This document shows, piece after piece, positions 25,407 to 34,414 of a stretch of 64,000 bases of DNA. A program made the position numbers and the translations under genes. Each line of letters begins with the position of its first letter. The first letter of the stretch is position 1. Source of the stretch: Novosphingobium sp. PhB57 (GTDB lineage: Bacteria > Pseudomonadota > Alphaproteobacteria > Sphingomonadales > Sphingomonadaceae); the NCBI RefSeq assembly GCF_004342985.1, contig NZ_SMBO01000005.1:248001-312000 (forward strand). The letters run 5' to 3'. The notes beneath the pieces are model-generated. The model did no database searches. It saw only the letters and a list, made by a program, of their open reading frames with translations, and was not told the origin of the DNA.

Positions 25407-27713
25407 ATGGCATCCGCACGTCGTCGCGGAGCGTGGCTTGTCGCATTGTCGACAAGCGCGCTCACTTGCATCGTATCTCCGGCACAGGCGCAAAGCGAAA
25501 TTCCGGGAGAGGCACCTGCCCCCGCTTCGGAAGCCGCCGCGCAGCCATCTCCCATCGGCGCGACCGAGATCATCGTCACCGCCCGCCGCCGCGCGGAAAC
25601 GCTGCAATCCACGCCCGTGGCCATTACCGCGGTCAACGCCGCGATGCTGGAGAACAAGGCGGCCGTCAACATCGGCGACTTGCAGGGCGCGGCACCGGGC
25701 CTGCTCATCACCCAGCAGAATTCGGGCGCGCAAGCGGCCAATATCTCGATCCGCGGCCTGACTTACGCCGATATCGAAAAGTCCCAGACGCCCACCGTGG
25801 GCGTGGTGGTGGACGGGGTGACGATCGGCACCAGCACCGGCCAGCTCCAGGACGCGTTCGACATTGCCCAGATCGAAGTTCTGCGCGGCCCGCAAGGCAC
25901 GCTGTTCGGCGCCAACACCATCGGCGGCGTCATCAACATCACCCGCACCAAGCCGACCATGGAGCCCGGCGTCAAGGCCGAATTCACCTATGGCCGCTGG
26001 AACACCTGGGCGGCCAAGGCCATCGTCAATTACGGCGACGGAGAGACCTGGGGCATCAAGGGCTGGTACTTCCACAACGAATCCGACGGCTTCTACCACA
26101 ACGCCATCCGCGACACCCGCGCGGGCGGCAGCAAGGGAGACAGCTACGGCGCCAGCCTGCTGTTCCAGCCCACCGGCAGCGGTTTCGACGCCCAGCTCAG
26201 CGTCGAGAACGTGGTGCAGGACTTCGAGCCGGTGGTGAGCAACCTCACCAACAGCACCGAACTGTTCTGCGGACTGATCCCGGCCAACGAGTGCAACCGC
26301 AACAACACCAGCGATCTCTACACCGTCTTCACGCTTCCCGCGAAGAGCAAGTACCGTGCGCCCAACGCCACGTTGCAGATGAATTACGACCTGGGCGCGG
26401 TGAAGCTCAGCTCGATCACCGGCTGGCGCCACAGCAAGGAAGCCCAGACCCAGGACTTCGATGGTTCCTCCACCGATCTCTACTACGTGGACCGCCGCCA
26501 GCACTATACCCAGTGGAGCCAGGAACTGCGCGCGGCGGGCAATCTCTTCACCGGCTTCGACTATGTGGTGGGCGGCTACTACTTCCATTCGAAGTACGAC
26601 CTGACCCAGTGGACGCGCTTCTTCGGCTTCGATCCCTCGATCCCGCCGATGGAATTCGACCAGAATCCCCAGACCAATGTCGGCAAGACCACCAGCTACG
26701 CCTTCTTCGGAGACTTCAACTGGGCCTTTGCCGACAAGTGGCGCCTCTCGTTCGGCGGCCGCTGGTCGCATGACAACAAGAAGCTGACCAACAGCTTCGC
26801 GCAGGCGGGGCTGATCGGCTCGGGCGATGCCAACTTCACCAAGTTCACGCCCAAGATCGGCGTCGACTATCGCCCGAACGACGACGTGATGCTCTATGCC
26901 TCCTGGTCGCGCGGGTACCGTTCGGGCGGCTTCAGCCCGCGCGCGGCGACGGCGCAGACCGCCGGCACGCCGTTCCAGCCCGAAACGGTGGATGCCTATG
27001 AAATCGGCGCCAAGCTTGCCGCCTTCGACAAGCGGGTGGAAGTCAACATCGCCGGCTACATCTCCGACTACAAGGACATGCAGCAGAACCTGACCGTGCC
27101 GGGCGGCCCGCTGGGCAACCAGACGATCACCGGCAACGTGCCGGGCGGCGCGATCATCAAGGGCATCGAGATGGATGCCACCTTGCGCATCACGCCCGAA
27201 CTGACGATCACCGCCTCCTCCGCCTACATGAAGTCCCACTTCCGCAACTTCGTGACCGATGGCATCAACGGCGCGCTGATCGTGCCCTTCGACTATTCCG
27301 CCAACAGGCTGATCTACGCCCCCAAGTTCACCGGCTCGGTCAATGCCGACTATTCGGTGCCCACCAGCTTCGGCAAGATCGTCGCCACGGCGGGCTGGCG
27401 CCATATCAGCCCCTATGACGAGCAGATCTCGCTCGGGCCGCTCACCCTGGCGACGGACAGCGCCGGCACGGTCACCAGCGTCGTGGTCAATGGCAACGAC
27501 CCGCGCGTGCGCACCACCACGCAGGATCTGGTCGACAGCAGCCTGACCTTCAACTTCGATATCGGCGACAAGGAAGCCTACTTCCGCGTGTTCGGCCGCA
27601 ACCTCCTCAACGAGAAGACCACCACTCACGCCTTCACCGTCGCCGGGCTGTTCTCGTTCGGCATGGCGCTGGAACCGCGGACATACGGCGCCACGGTCGG
27701 CGTGAAATTCTAG
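25407..27713 (+). CDS. TonB-dependent outer-membrane receptor
   Basis: 768-residue receptor. It has a signal peptide ending in PAQAQS, then a Pro/Ala linker and EIIVTARRRAETLQSTPVAI leading into the plug domain, with the typical EVLRGPQGTLFGANTIGG. The beta-barrel follows, ending in TYGATVGVKF with a terminal aromatic residue. It would import a pathway substrate across the outer membrane using TonB energy. No FecA-like signalling extension is seen. It is divergent from a CurA-like reductase gene and followed at 43 bp by an SDR. The group matches catabolic (non-siderophore) receptors common in sphingomonads; the ligand is unknown. Confidence 0.95.
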   Translation: MASARRRGAWLVALSTSALTCIVSPAQAQSEIPGEAPAPASEAAAQPSPIGATEIIVTARRRAETLQSTPVAITAVNAAMLENKAAVNIGDLQGAAPGLLITQQNSGAQAANISIRGLTYADIEKSQTPTVGVVVDGVTIGTSTGQLQDAFDIAQIEVLRGPQGTLFGANTIGGVINITRTKPTMEPGVKAEFTYGRWNTWAAKAIVNYGDGETWGIKGWYFHNESDGFYHNAIRDTRAGGSKGDSYGASLLFQPTGSGFDAQLSVENVVQDFEPVVSNLTNSTELFCGLIPANECNRNNTSDLYTVFTLPAKSKYRAPNATLQMNYDLGAVKLSSITGWRHSKEAQTQDFDGSSTDLYYVDRRQHYTQWSQELRAAGNLFTGFDYVVGGYYFHSKYDLTQWTRFFGFDPSIPPMEFDQNPQTNVGKTTSYAFFGDFNWAFADKWRLSFGGRWSHDNKKLTNSFAQAGLIGSGDANFTKFTPKIGVDYRPNDDVMLYASWSRGYRSGGFSPRAATAQTAGTPFQPETVDAYEIGAKLAAFDKRVEVNIAGYISDYKDMQQNLTVPGGPLGNQTITGNVPGGAIIKGIEMDATLRITPELTITASSAYMKSHFRNFVTDGINGALIVPFDYSANRLIYAPKFTGSVNADYSVPTSFGKIVATAGWRHISPYDEQISLGPLTLATDSAGTVTSVVVNGNDPRVRTTTQDLVDSSLTFNFDIGDKEAYFRVFGRNLLNEKTTTHAFTVAGLFSFGMALEPRTYGATVGVKF

Positions 27714-27756
27714 CTCCTGGTTCAGGAGCGGCAGGCAATTTGGAAGGATCGAAAGC

Positions 27757-28521
27757 ATGGGTCGTCTGGAAGGCAAGATCACGCTGGTTACCGGCGCCGG
27801 GAACGAACGCGGCCTGGGCGCCGCCACCGCGCGGCGCTTCGCGGAAGAAGGGGCCTTCGTCTATGTAACCGACCTTGACGCGGGCGGCGCCGAGAGCGTC
27901 GCGGCGGCCCTGCGCGAGGCCGGCGGCCAGGCCGAGGCGCTGGCGCAGGACGTGACCAGCGAAGCGGGATGGGAAGACCTGTTCCAGGCCATCGAGAAAG
28001 GCCACGGACGGCTCGACGTGCTGGTGAACAATGCCGGCATCGCCGTGCTCAAGCCGCTGACCGCGCTGTCGCTGGCCGACTGGGAGAAGCAGAACAAGGT
28101 CAATCTCGACAGCGTATTCCTGGGCACCCGCCGGGCCGTGGAGCTGATGCGCAAGACCGGCGGCGGGGGATCGATCGTCAACCTCTCTTCCATCGGCGGC
28201 CTCGTGGGCGTGCCGATGTGCGGAGCCTATGGCGCGGCCAAGGGCGGGGTGCGGATCTTCTCCAAGGTGGTGGCGATGGAATGCGCGGCCGAGGGCATCC
28301 GCTGCAACTCGGTCCACCCCGGCATGATCGAGACGGCCATGCAGGACGTCGCCCGCAGCGACAACCCGGAAGGCTTCAAGGAGATCGTCGCCTCGATCCC
28401 GATGAAGCGCATGGGCGCGCCGGTGGACATCGCCAACATGATCCTGTTCCTCGCCAGCGACGAAGCCAATTACATCACCGGCGGCGAATTCGTGGTGGAC
28501 GGGGGCGTCACCGCGATGTGA
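27757..28521 (+). CDS. SDR family NAD(P)-dependent oxidoreductase
   Basis: 254-residue SDR with the cofactor loop TGAGNERGLG (two residues longer than standard), NNAG, the active-site serine in NLSSIGG and YGAAK. C-terminal VVDGGVTAM is typical. GGAAGG precedes ATG 27757. It lies 43 bp downstream of the TonB receptor and may share its transcript, which links uptake to oxidation. Convergent with the CurA-like gene at 28608. The sequence is similar to 3-alpha- or 7-alpha-hydroxysteroid-type dehydrogenases only in general, so the substrate is open. Confidence 0.92.
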   Translation: MGRLEGKITLVTGAGNERGLGAATARRFAEEGAFVYVTDLDAGGAESVAAALREAGGQAEALAQDVTSEAGWEDLFQAIEKGHGRLDVLVNNAGIAVLKPLTALSLADWEKQNKVNLDSVFLGTRRAVELMRKTGGGGSIVNLSSIGGLVGVPMCGAYGAAKGGVRIFSKVVAMECAAEGIRCNSVHPGMIETAMQDVARSDNPEGFKEIVASIPMKRMGAPVDIANMILFLASDEANYITGGEFVVDGGVTAM

Positions 28522-28555
28522 CCGGCGCGGTCGGGAAAGGACGAGTGTGGATCGC

Positions 28556-28582
28556 GTCGCCCCGGATCGGATCCGGGGCGAC
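28556..28582. terminator. Palindromic hairpin between convergent genes
   Basis: Perfect 13-bp arms GTCGCCCCGGATC (28556-28568) and GATCCGGGGCGAC (28570-28582) around one base. It sits between the ends of convergent genes (28521 and 28608). Only a short T-run follows on the plus strand, so it is a weak bidirectional terminator or a REP-like element. Confidence 0.55.
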
Positions 28583-28607
28583 GTTTCCATGAACGCCCAT
28601 TCCGCAT

Positions 28608-29618
28608 TCAGGCCACTTTCACCACCACTTTGCCGATGTTCCTCCCGGTCAGCATCCGCTCGTAGGCGGTGAGCACGTTCTCGATCCCCGCCGTCTCGTC
28701 GAAACGCATCGCCAGCTTCCCGGCATCGAGCCACCCGCGCAGCACCGGCAGGAACTCGGCGCCGCGCTCCAGGAAGTCGGGAATGAAGAACCCCTCGACC
28801 CGCAGGCGCCGCATCAGGATCTGGTCGAAGCGCGCCGGCCCGGGCATCGGCGCATCGCCGTCATAGCCCGCCACCATGCCGCAGATCGCCACCCGCCCGT
28901 AGTGCGCCATATTGGGCAGCACCGCATCGAGGATCGGCCCACCGACATTGTCGAAGAAAGCGCCGATCCCGCCGTCGATCGTGGCAAGCCGCGCCGCCAC
29001 GTCTTCGCCGCGATAGTCGATGGCCATATCGACGCCCAGGTCCTCGACCAGCCAGCGGCATTTCTCGGCGCCGCCGGCGATGCCCACCACTTTCGCACCG
29101 AGATTGCGGCCGACCTGGCAGGCCAGGCTGCCGGTGGCCCCGGCCGCGGCGGAAACGGCAAGCCATTCGCCGGGGCGCACCGCCGCCACTTCCTTCACGC
29201 CGACATAGGCCGTCCAGGCGTTCATCCCCAGCGCGCCGAAGTGCTGCCGCGGATCGGCCAGCCCCTCGTCCACCGCTTCCAGCCCGGCGAGCGCAGGCAC
29301 GACCACCGCCTGTTCCGCCCATTGCCCGAAGCCGCGCACCAGGGTGCCGACCGGAAAGGCAGGATCGCGCGTCTCGCTGACCCGGCCGAGCACCAGGCCC
29401 ACCATCCTGGCGCCCAGCGGCAAGGGCGGCTGATAGCCGTCTGTACGCGGGCTCATCCACATGCGGGTGCCCGCGTCCATGGACAGCCACGCGGTGGCAA
29501 TGCGCACTTCGCCGGGTGCCAGCGGCGCCGGGGCTTCCTCGCACAGGGTCAGGAAACGGGCGAAATCCCTATTGCCTTCGGGATGACGGTCGAGCCGCCA
29601 GAAACGATTGCCGGTCAA
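28608..29618 (-). CDS. MDR-family NADP-dependent oxidoreductase (CurA-like)
   Basis: 336-residue zinc-free medium-chain reductase. The start is TTG 29618: GGAGAGG lies five bases upstream, the protein begins MTGNRFWRLDRHPEG, and no in-frame ATG gives a full domain. The substrate-domain motifs WLSMDAGTRMWM and the cofactor motif VSAAAGATGSLACQVGR with GIAGGAEKCRWL are clear. It is the divergent partner of the second TonB receptor, as 24242 is of the first. Predicted NADPH-dependent reduction of an enone or quinone in the same pathway. A paralogue of 24242 and 34415. Confidence 0.9.
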   Translation of the reverse strand: MTGNRFWRLDRHPEGNRDFARFLTLCEEAPAPLAPGEVRIATAWLSMDAGTRMWMSPRTDGYQPPLPLGARMVGLVLGRVSETRDPAFPVGTLVRGFGQWAEQAVVVPALAGLEAVDEGLADPRQHFGALGMNAWTAYVGVKEVAAVRPGEWLAVSAAAGATGSLACQVGRNLGAKVVGIAGGAEKCRWLVEDLGVDMAIDYRGEDVAARLATIDGGIGAFFDNVGGPILDAVLPNMAHYGRVAICGMVAGYDGDAPMPGPARFDQILMRRLRVEGFFIPDFLERGAEFLPVLRGWLDAGKLAMRFDETAGIENVLTAYERMLTGRNIGKVVVKVA

Positions 29619-29680
29619 GGTGCCTCTCCATGGGCCGCGCGGGCCGAACCGCCACCGTCGCCCGCGCCGCCCCGGCCCGC

Positions 29681-29718
29681 CACCTGTGCAAATTGATAGG
29701 ACTATCCGTTTGCACAGG
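29681..29718. promoter_or_regulatory. Large palindromic operator candidate
   Basis: Inverted repeat with CCTGTGCAAA (29683-29692) facing TTTGCACAGG (29709-29718), and a nested GATAG (29695-29699) facing CTATC (29702-29706); all arms share one centre. It lies midway between a leftward CurA-like gene and a rightward TonB receptor. The left arm with flanks matches 25309-25321 exactly over 13 bases. It is a good candidate for the binding site of a repressor or activator of both genes. Confidence 0.7.
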
Positions 29719-29780
29719 CCGCCGCGCGCGCCGCCGGGCCTACCAAGGCAGGACAAGAAGAACATGTGGGAGGTCCTGAA

Positions 29781-32300
29781 ATGCGATTCTCGAAATCGAT
29801 CCTGCTCACGTCGACGACGCTGACCATGACGCTCATGGCGCTGCCCGCCGCCGCGCAGGATACAGCCCCATCGACGCCGAGCGCCGCGCCCCCGGCAACG
29901 CAGGGCGAGTCGACCACCGGCAGCCCCGTGGCGACAGGCGGCATCCACGACATCATCGTCACCGCGCGCAAGCGACAGGAAACCGCGCAAGACGTGCCGG
30001 TGGCCGTCACCGCGATCTCCGCCGAACAGATCGCCTCGCGCGATATCACCAGCGTGGAGAAGATCGCCGCCATCGCGCCGCAGTTCAACGTCGGGCGTGC
30101 GTCCAACGGCTCGGGCGCGCAGCTCACCTTGCGCGGCATCGGCTCGTCCTCGACCTCCATTGGCATCGAGCAATCGGTCGCAGTCGTCGTCGACGGCGCC
30201 TATTACGGGCAGGGCCGCGTGATCCAGGAGGGCTTCTTCGATCTCGCCCGCGTGGAAGTGCTGAAAGGCCCGCAGGCGCTGTTCTTCGGCAAGAACGCCA
30301 CGGCCGGCGTGATCTCGATCACCACCGCCGATCCCACCCCCACGCCCGAGTTCCAGATCAAGGGCGGCTACGAATTCCGCAGCCAGCAATACCGCGTCGA
30401 AGGCTATGCCTCGATGCCGCTGACCGAAACTCTCGGCATTCGCCTGGCTGCGCGCTATTCCAAGATGGACGGCGGCTACTATCGCAACGTCGCCGAAGAC
30501 GTCACCTTCACCGACGTCGATGCCGTCAGCATCCTGGCAGGCGGCAATGGCAATCCCACCTCGCATATGGCCACGCCGGCCGCGCACAAGGCGCCGGGCG
30601 AGGAGGAATTCCTGGCCCGCGGCACTCTGAAATGGGAACCGACAAGCCGCCTGACCGTCAGCCTCAAGGGCACGGTGGACTTCAACGAGGTCAACAATTC
30701 CTCGTGGAACTACGTGGCCTATGCCTGCGGCAACGGGCAGACCTCGCAGCTCAACGGCTATCCCTGCGGCAAGGATTTCGTCACGCACCAGAACAACATG
30801 CCGGCCGACGTCGCCGCCACCTATCCTTTCGCCAAGAAGGACGGCCAGCTCTACAACCGCTACCGTTCGGCAGGCGGCACGCTCAACGTGACGTATGACG
30901 CCGACCTGCTGCAGCTCTCCTCCGTCACCAACTACCAGTGGAACAACAACCGCTGGACCTGCGCCTGCGACTTCCAGTCCAGCAACAGCGGCACCGGCCC
31001 GGGCAGCACCTGGGCGACCGAGAACTCCTCGTGGAAGGCCTTCAGCCAGGAATTCCGCGCCCTTACGCAGTTCGACGGGCCGTTCAACATGATGCTGGGC
31101 ATGCTCTACCAGAAGACCAAGCGCGATTTCGAGCAATACGTGATGACCGGCGGCGTCTCCAACTCGGCCGCGCCGGCCGGTCTCGAATATGTCGCCAGCG
31201 CCAAGAGCAGCTTCACCAAGGGCGAGACCATGGCCGTATTCGGCCAGCTCACCTACAAGATCGTGCCCACCCTCGAACTGGCCGGCGGCGTGCGCTATTC
31301 GGACGAGACCAAGAACAGCTTCTTCACCCAGCCTTACAACAACCCCCTGCTGACCGGCATCTTCCGCGACCGGAACGACCCCGACGGGCTGGGCGAAGTG
31401 ACCGCGCGCCAGCATTTCACCAACTGGTCCCCGGAAGCGACGCTGACCTGGAAGCCGACCGACGACCTGATGGTCTATGCGGCGTACAAGACCGCCTACA
31501 AGTCGGGCGGGTTCTCCAACGGCGGCATCAATTCGAAGCTGTCGACCGATCCCAACGCCGACCTGACGTTCGACCCCGAGAAGGCGCAGGGCTACGAGCT
31601 GGGCTTCAAGTCCACCCTGCTGGACCGCCAGCTGCGCTTCAACGTCACAGCCTTCAACTACAAGTACAAGAACCTGCAGGTGGACTTCTTCAACTCGCCG
31701 ATCTTCGCCTTCCAGACGCTGACCGCCGATGCGCGGACCAAGGGCGTGGAAGCCGAATTCCAGTTCGCGCCCAATGGCGTGCCCGGGCTCGACCTGCACG
31801 GCTCCATCAACTACGACAAGGCCCGCTACACCGACTTCCCTCTGGCCCCCTGCTACGCCGGCCAGACCCCGGCGGAAGGCTGCAACCTGGCGGGCAACAG
31901 CCGCCAGGACCTCGGCGGCAAGTCGCTCTCCGTCGCACCGCGCTGGACCGGCAACCTGGGCATCAACTACGAGATGGCGGTCGGCTCGGCGATGAAGCTG
32001 GGCATGAACGTCGATGCCAAGTACTCGGACAGCTACTATGCCTCGGCCTTCGGCAATCCGCTTTCGAAGCAGGGCAAATACGTCACGCTCGATGCGGGCA
32101 TCCGCTTCGGGGCCGAAGACGACAACTGGCAGCTGGCCGTGATCGGCAAGAACCTCACCAACCGCTTCTACGTCACCGGCGTGGTCGACGGTCCTTCCAC
32201 CGGCAGCGGCACCGGCACGCCAGCAGGGGTGAAGGCCGACCAGCTCGGCTTCGGCACCCTGCCGCGCACGGTCATGGTCGAAGTCACCAAGAAGTTCTGA
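29781..32300 (+). CDS. TonB-dependent outer-membrane receptor
   Basis: 839-residue receptor. The start is ATG 29781 with GGGAGG just upstream. A signal peptide ends in LPAAAQD, followed by DIIVTARKRQETAQDVPVAV and a plug domain with VEVLKGPQALFFGKNATAG. The barrel ends with TVMVEVTKKF, a C-terminal Phe as expected. It would import a small hydrophobic compound, not a peptide-type siderophore, given the catabolic setting. It is divergent from a CurA-like reductase and followed by an intrinsic terminator. The same plug sequences are seen in the 25407 receptor, but they are distant paralogues. Confidence 0.95.
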   Translation: MRFSKSILLTSTTLTMTLMALPAAAQDTAPSTPSAAPPATQGESTTGSPVATGGIHDIIVTARKRQETAQDVPVAVTAISAEQIASRDITSVEKIAAIAPQFNVGRASNGSGAQLTLRGIGSSSTSIGIEQSVAVVVDGAYYGQGRVIQEGFFDLARVEVLKGPQALFFGKNATAGVISITTADPTPTPEFQIKGGYEFRSQQYRVEGYASMPLTETLGIRLAARYSKMDGGYYRNVAEDVTFTDVDAVSILAGGNGNPTSHMATPAAHKAPGEEEFLARGTLKWEPTSRLTVSLKGTVDFNEVNNSSWNYVAYACGNGQTSQLNGYPCGKDFVTHQNNMPADVAATYPFAKKDGQLYNRYRSAGGTLNVTYDADLLQLSSVTNYQWNNNRWTCACDFQSSNSGTGPGSTWATENSSWKAFSQEFRALTQFDGPFNMMLGMLYQKTKRDFEQYVMTGGVSNSAAPAGLEYVASAKSSFTKGETMAVFGQLTYKIVPTLELAGGVRYSDETKNSFFTQPYNNPLLTGIFRDRNDPDGLGEVTARQHFTNWSPEATLTWKPTDDLMVYAAYKTAYKSGGFSNGGINSKLSTDPNADLTFDPEKAQGYELGFKSTLLDRQLRFNVTAFNYKYKNLQVDFFNSPIFAFQTLTADARTKGVEAEFQFAPNGVPGLDLHGSINYDKARYTDFPLAPCYAGQTPAEGCNLAGNSRQDLGGKSLSVAPRWTGNLGINYEMAVGSAMKLGMNVDAKYSDSYYASAFGNPLSKQGKYVTLDAGIRFGAEDDNWQLAVIGKNLTNRFYVTGVVDGPSTGSGTGTPAGVKADQLGFGTLPRTVMVEVTKKF

Positions 32301-32312
32301 ACCCCGCGCAAG

Positions 32313-32352
32313 GAAAAGGCCCGGTCCTCCGCAAGGAGGCCGGGCCTTTTCC
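32313..32352 (+). terminator. Rho-independent terminator
   Basis: Long stem AAAAGGCCCGG / CCGGGCCTTTT extended by CCTCC / GGAGG, with a GCAA loop and a bulged T, starting 14 bp after the receptor stop. The T-run is the end of the stem itself (TTTT) so termination should work on both strands, also for the convergent pyrC gene. Confidence 0.9.
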
Positions 32353-32404
32353 TATCCGCTTCCGCCGTGCGCCGTGGCGCAGTGCACAAGGCGGAGCCAG
32401 GCGC

Positions 32405-33442
32405 TCAGCCGACGAAGCGCCAGCGCATGGTCTCGCCCGCGTGGAAGGGCACGACGCGGATGTCGCCGTGAGTCACCACGTCCTCCACGGTCACGTCCTC
32501 GCGCTTCAGCGTCACCGTGCCTTCGTTCAGGGGCAGGCCGTAGAAGTTCGGGCCATGCTCGGACGCGAAGCCTTCCAGCCGGTCCAGCACGCCTTCCTCG
32601 TCGAAGACTTGCGCGTAGCTTTCCATCGCATAGGGCGCGTTGAAGATGCCCGCGCAGCCGCAGGCGGCTTCCTTGCGGCCGATGCCGTGCGGCGCGCTGT
32701 CAGTGCCCAGGAAGAACTTGGGCGAACCCGAGACCGCCGCCTTGCGCACCGCCAGCCGGTGCCGTTCGCGCTTGGCCACGGGCAGGCAATAGGCATGGGG
32801 GCGAATGCCGCCGTCGAAGATGGCGTTGCGGTTGATGATGAGGTGCTGCGGCGTGATCGTCGCGCCGATCTGCGGCCCGCTGCCGGCCACGAACTCGGCC
32901 GCCTCGGCCGTGGTGATGTGTTCCAGCACGATCTTCAGCGCCGGGAAGTCGCGCACCAGCGGCGTCAGCACGCGCTCGATGAACACGGCCTCGCGGTCGA
33001 AGATGTCGATATCGCGGTCCGTCACTTCACCATGGATCAGCAGCGGCATGCCGATCCGCTGCATGGTTTCCAGCAGGCCAGTGAGCTTGCGGATATCGGT
33101 GACGCCGTGAGCGGAATTGGTGGTAGCATGGGCGGGGTAGAGCTTGCAGGCGGCGAACACGCCCTGCTCGTAGCCGCGGGCGATTTCGGCCGGATCGGCG
33201 TCATCGGTGAGATAGCAGACCATCAGCGGCGTGAAGTCCGCACCGGCAGGCAGCGCATCCAGGATGCGCCCGCGATAGGCCTCTGCCGCAGCGACGGTGA
33301 TGACCGGCGGCGTGAGGTTGGGCATCACGATGGCGCGCGCGAACTGGCGCGCGGTATAGCCGACGACGGCTTCCAGCATCTCGCCATCGCGGAGATGCAC
33401 ATGCCAGTCGTCGGGGCGGCGGATCGTTATCTGCGAGGTCAT
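32405..33442 (-). CDS. pyrC: Dihydroorotase
   Basis: 345-residue type II dihydroorotase, which cyclises carbamoyl-aspartate to dihydroorotate in pyrimidine synthesis. Metal ligands are clear: His14 and His16 (WHVHLRD), Lys100 (carboxylated, ACKLYPAH), His137 (LLIHGEV), His175 (LEHITT) and the catalytic Asp248 (GTDSAPH). Length and motif order match E. coli PyrC. It is a housekeeping gene placed between the second TonB receptor and the Rieske ferredoxin operon, with no functional link to them that I can see. Confidence 0.97.
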   Translation of the reverse strand: MTSQITIRRPDDWHVHLRDGEMLEAVVGYTARQFARAIVMPNLTPPVITVAAAEAYRGRILDALPAGADFTPLMVCYLTDDADPAEIARGYEQGVFAACKLYPAHATTNSAHGVTDIRKLTGLLETMQRIGMPLLIHGEVTDRDIDIFDREAVFIERVLTPLVRDFPALKIVLEHITTAEAAEFVAGSGPQIGATITPQHLIINRNAIFDGGIRPHAYCLPVAKRERHRLAVRKAAVSGSPKFFLGTDSAPHGIGRKEAACGCAGIFNAPYAMESYAQVFDEEGVLDRLEGFASEHGPNFYGLPLNEGTVTLKREDVTVEDVVTHGDIRVVPFHAGETMRWRFVG

Positions 33443-33554
33443 GCCTGCGCTCTACGCGCTTGGATGCGCGGCGTCGATTCCGGATTTGGCGCAATCCGCA
33501 GCCGGGGCCGACGCCAGTATCGGCCCAAGGATCGTCATGGCAGCCCTGCCCTTC

Positions 33555-33983
33555 TCAGCAGCCCTTCGGCCCATGCTGGCGGTGGACATTGCGGAAAGAG
33601 CGGCTGCTGAACAGCCAGCGCCCGTCCACTTTCACGCAGCGGTCCTCGTAGACGCCCCGGTCGCGCTTGGTCACGCCGTCGTGGTCATAGACTTCCGCCG
33701 TGTAGCTGCGCATCGTCGCGCTGGCGCCGGAGACTTCGATGGAGCCGGGCCAGGCCTGGAACAGGATGCCGGGATAGGCCTTCATCGCCTCGGTCCACAT
33801 GGCGACGATGGCCGGGCGGCCCCGCGTCGTGCCCAGTTCGGGATAGTCCGGCAGCGACCATTCGGCATCCTCGGCCCAGGTCGCGCCCCAATCCTCCGCA
33901 TCGCGGCGCGTCACCGCATCGGCATAAGTCTCCAGCAGCTCGCGAATGGCGAGGCGGTCCTCGAACGGTCCGGTGTAGGGCAT
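33555..33983 (-). CDS. SnoaL-like (NTF2-fold) protein
   Basis: 142-residue NTF2-fold protein. Start ATG 33983 with GGAGA upstream; the next longer start would add an unconserved tail. It opens YTGPFEDRLAIRELLETYAD and continues RRDAEDWGATWAEDAEW, closely like the protein at 17388. It lies downstream of the Rieske ferredoxin with a 76-bp gap and may be the last gene of that operon. The pairing of such a protein with a Rieske protein occurs also at 4850-7178. Function not assigned. Confidence 0.82.
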   Translation of the reverse strand: MPYTGPFEDRLAIRELLETYADAVTRRDAEDWGATWAEDAEWSLPDYPELGTTRGRPAIVAMWTEAMKAYPGILFQAWPGSIEVSGASATMRSYTAEVYDHDGVTKRDRGVYEDRCVKVDGRWLFSSRSFRNVHRQHGPKGC

Positions 33984-34059
33984 CGTCGTCTCCTGTTCTG
34001 GTTCTCGCAAATCGGTCCCCCCATGCCTGCCGGGCACATCGTGGCGGCACCGGCGCTTT

Positions 34060-34410
34060 TCAGGTTTCCACCGGGCGCTCGTCGGGGCCGGGCGGGGTAT
34101 CGGGCACGGCCACCGCGATCATGCCGTCCGCGATCCGCAACTCGAACCTTCGCAAGTCCGCATAGGCACCGCCGATGCAGCGGCCTGTCGCCGCCTCGAA
34201 CCGCGCGCCGTGGAGCGGGCACATGATCGCGCCGCGCCGCACTTTCCCGCCGGAGAGCAGCGCCGCCTGGTGGGTGCAGCGATCGTTGACGGCATTGAAG
34301 CCTTCCTCGGTGCGCAGCACCAGCACGCTCCACCCGGCCACGCGCGCCGCCAGCTTGCCTTCTTCGGGGAAATCGGCCTCGGCAAGCAGGGGATGCCAGG
34401 TTTCGCTCAT
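34060..34410 (-). CDS. Rieske [2Fe-2S] ferredoxin
   Basis: 116-residue single-domain Rieske protein with ligands Cys45-x-His47 (CTHQ) and Cys64-x2-His67 (CPLH). It would carry electrons to a Rieske oxygenase alpha subunit; none is adjacent, but three lie elsewhere in the window. The start is ATG 34410, four bases after the reductase stop; a TTG six codons upstream is possible. It follows a CurA-like reductase and precedes an NTF2-fold gene in a minus-strand operon. The family call is firm; which oxygenase it serves is inferred. Confidence 0.9.
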   Translation of the reverse strand: MSETWHPLLAEADFPEEGKLAARVAGWSVLVLRTEEGFNAVNDRCTHQAALLSGGKVRRGAIMCPLHGARFEAATGRCIGGAYADLRRFELRIADGMIAVAVPDTPPGPDERPVET

Positions 34411-34414
34411 GGTC

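Noticed and set aside
25374..27827. Very long reading frame on the minus strand opposite the TonB receptor
   Set aside because: GC-rich coding DNA gives long antisense frames; this one has no domain and the plus strand is a clear receptor with signal peptide and plug motifs.
29619..31799. Upstream extension of the CurA-like gene at 28608 through the second receptor
   Set aside because: The extra part is antisense to the receptor and lacks any domain; a TTG start with a proper ribosome site at 29618 gives the complete enzyme.
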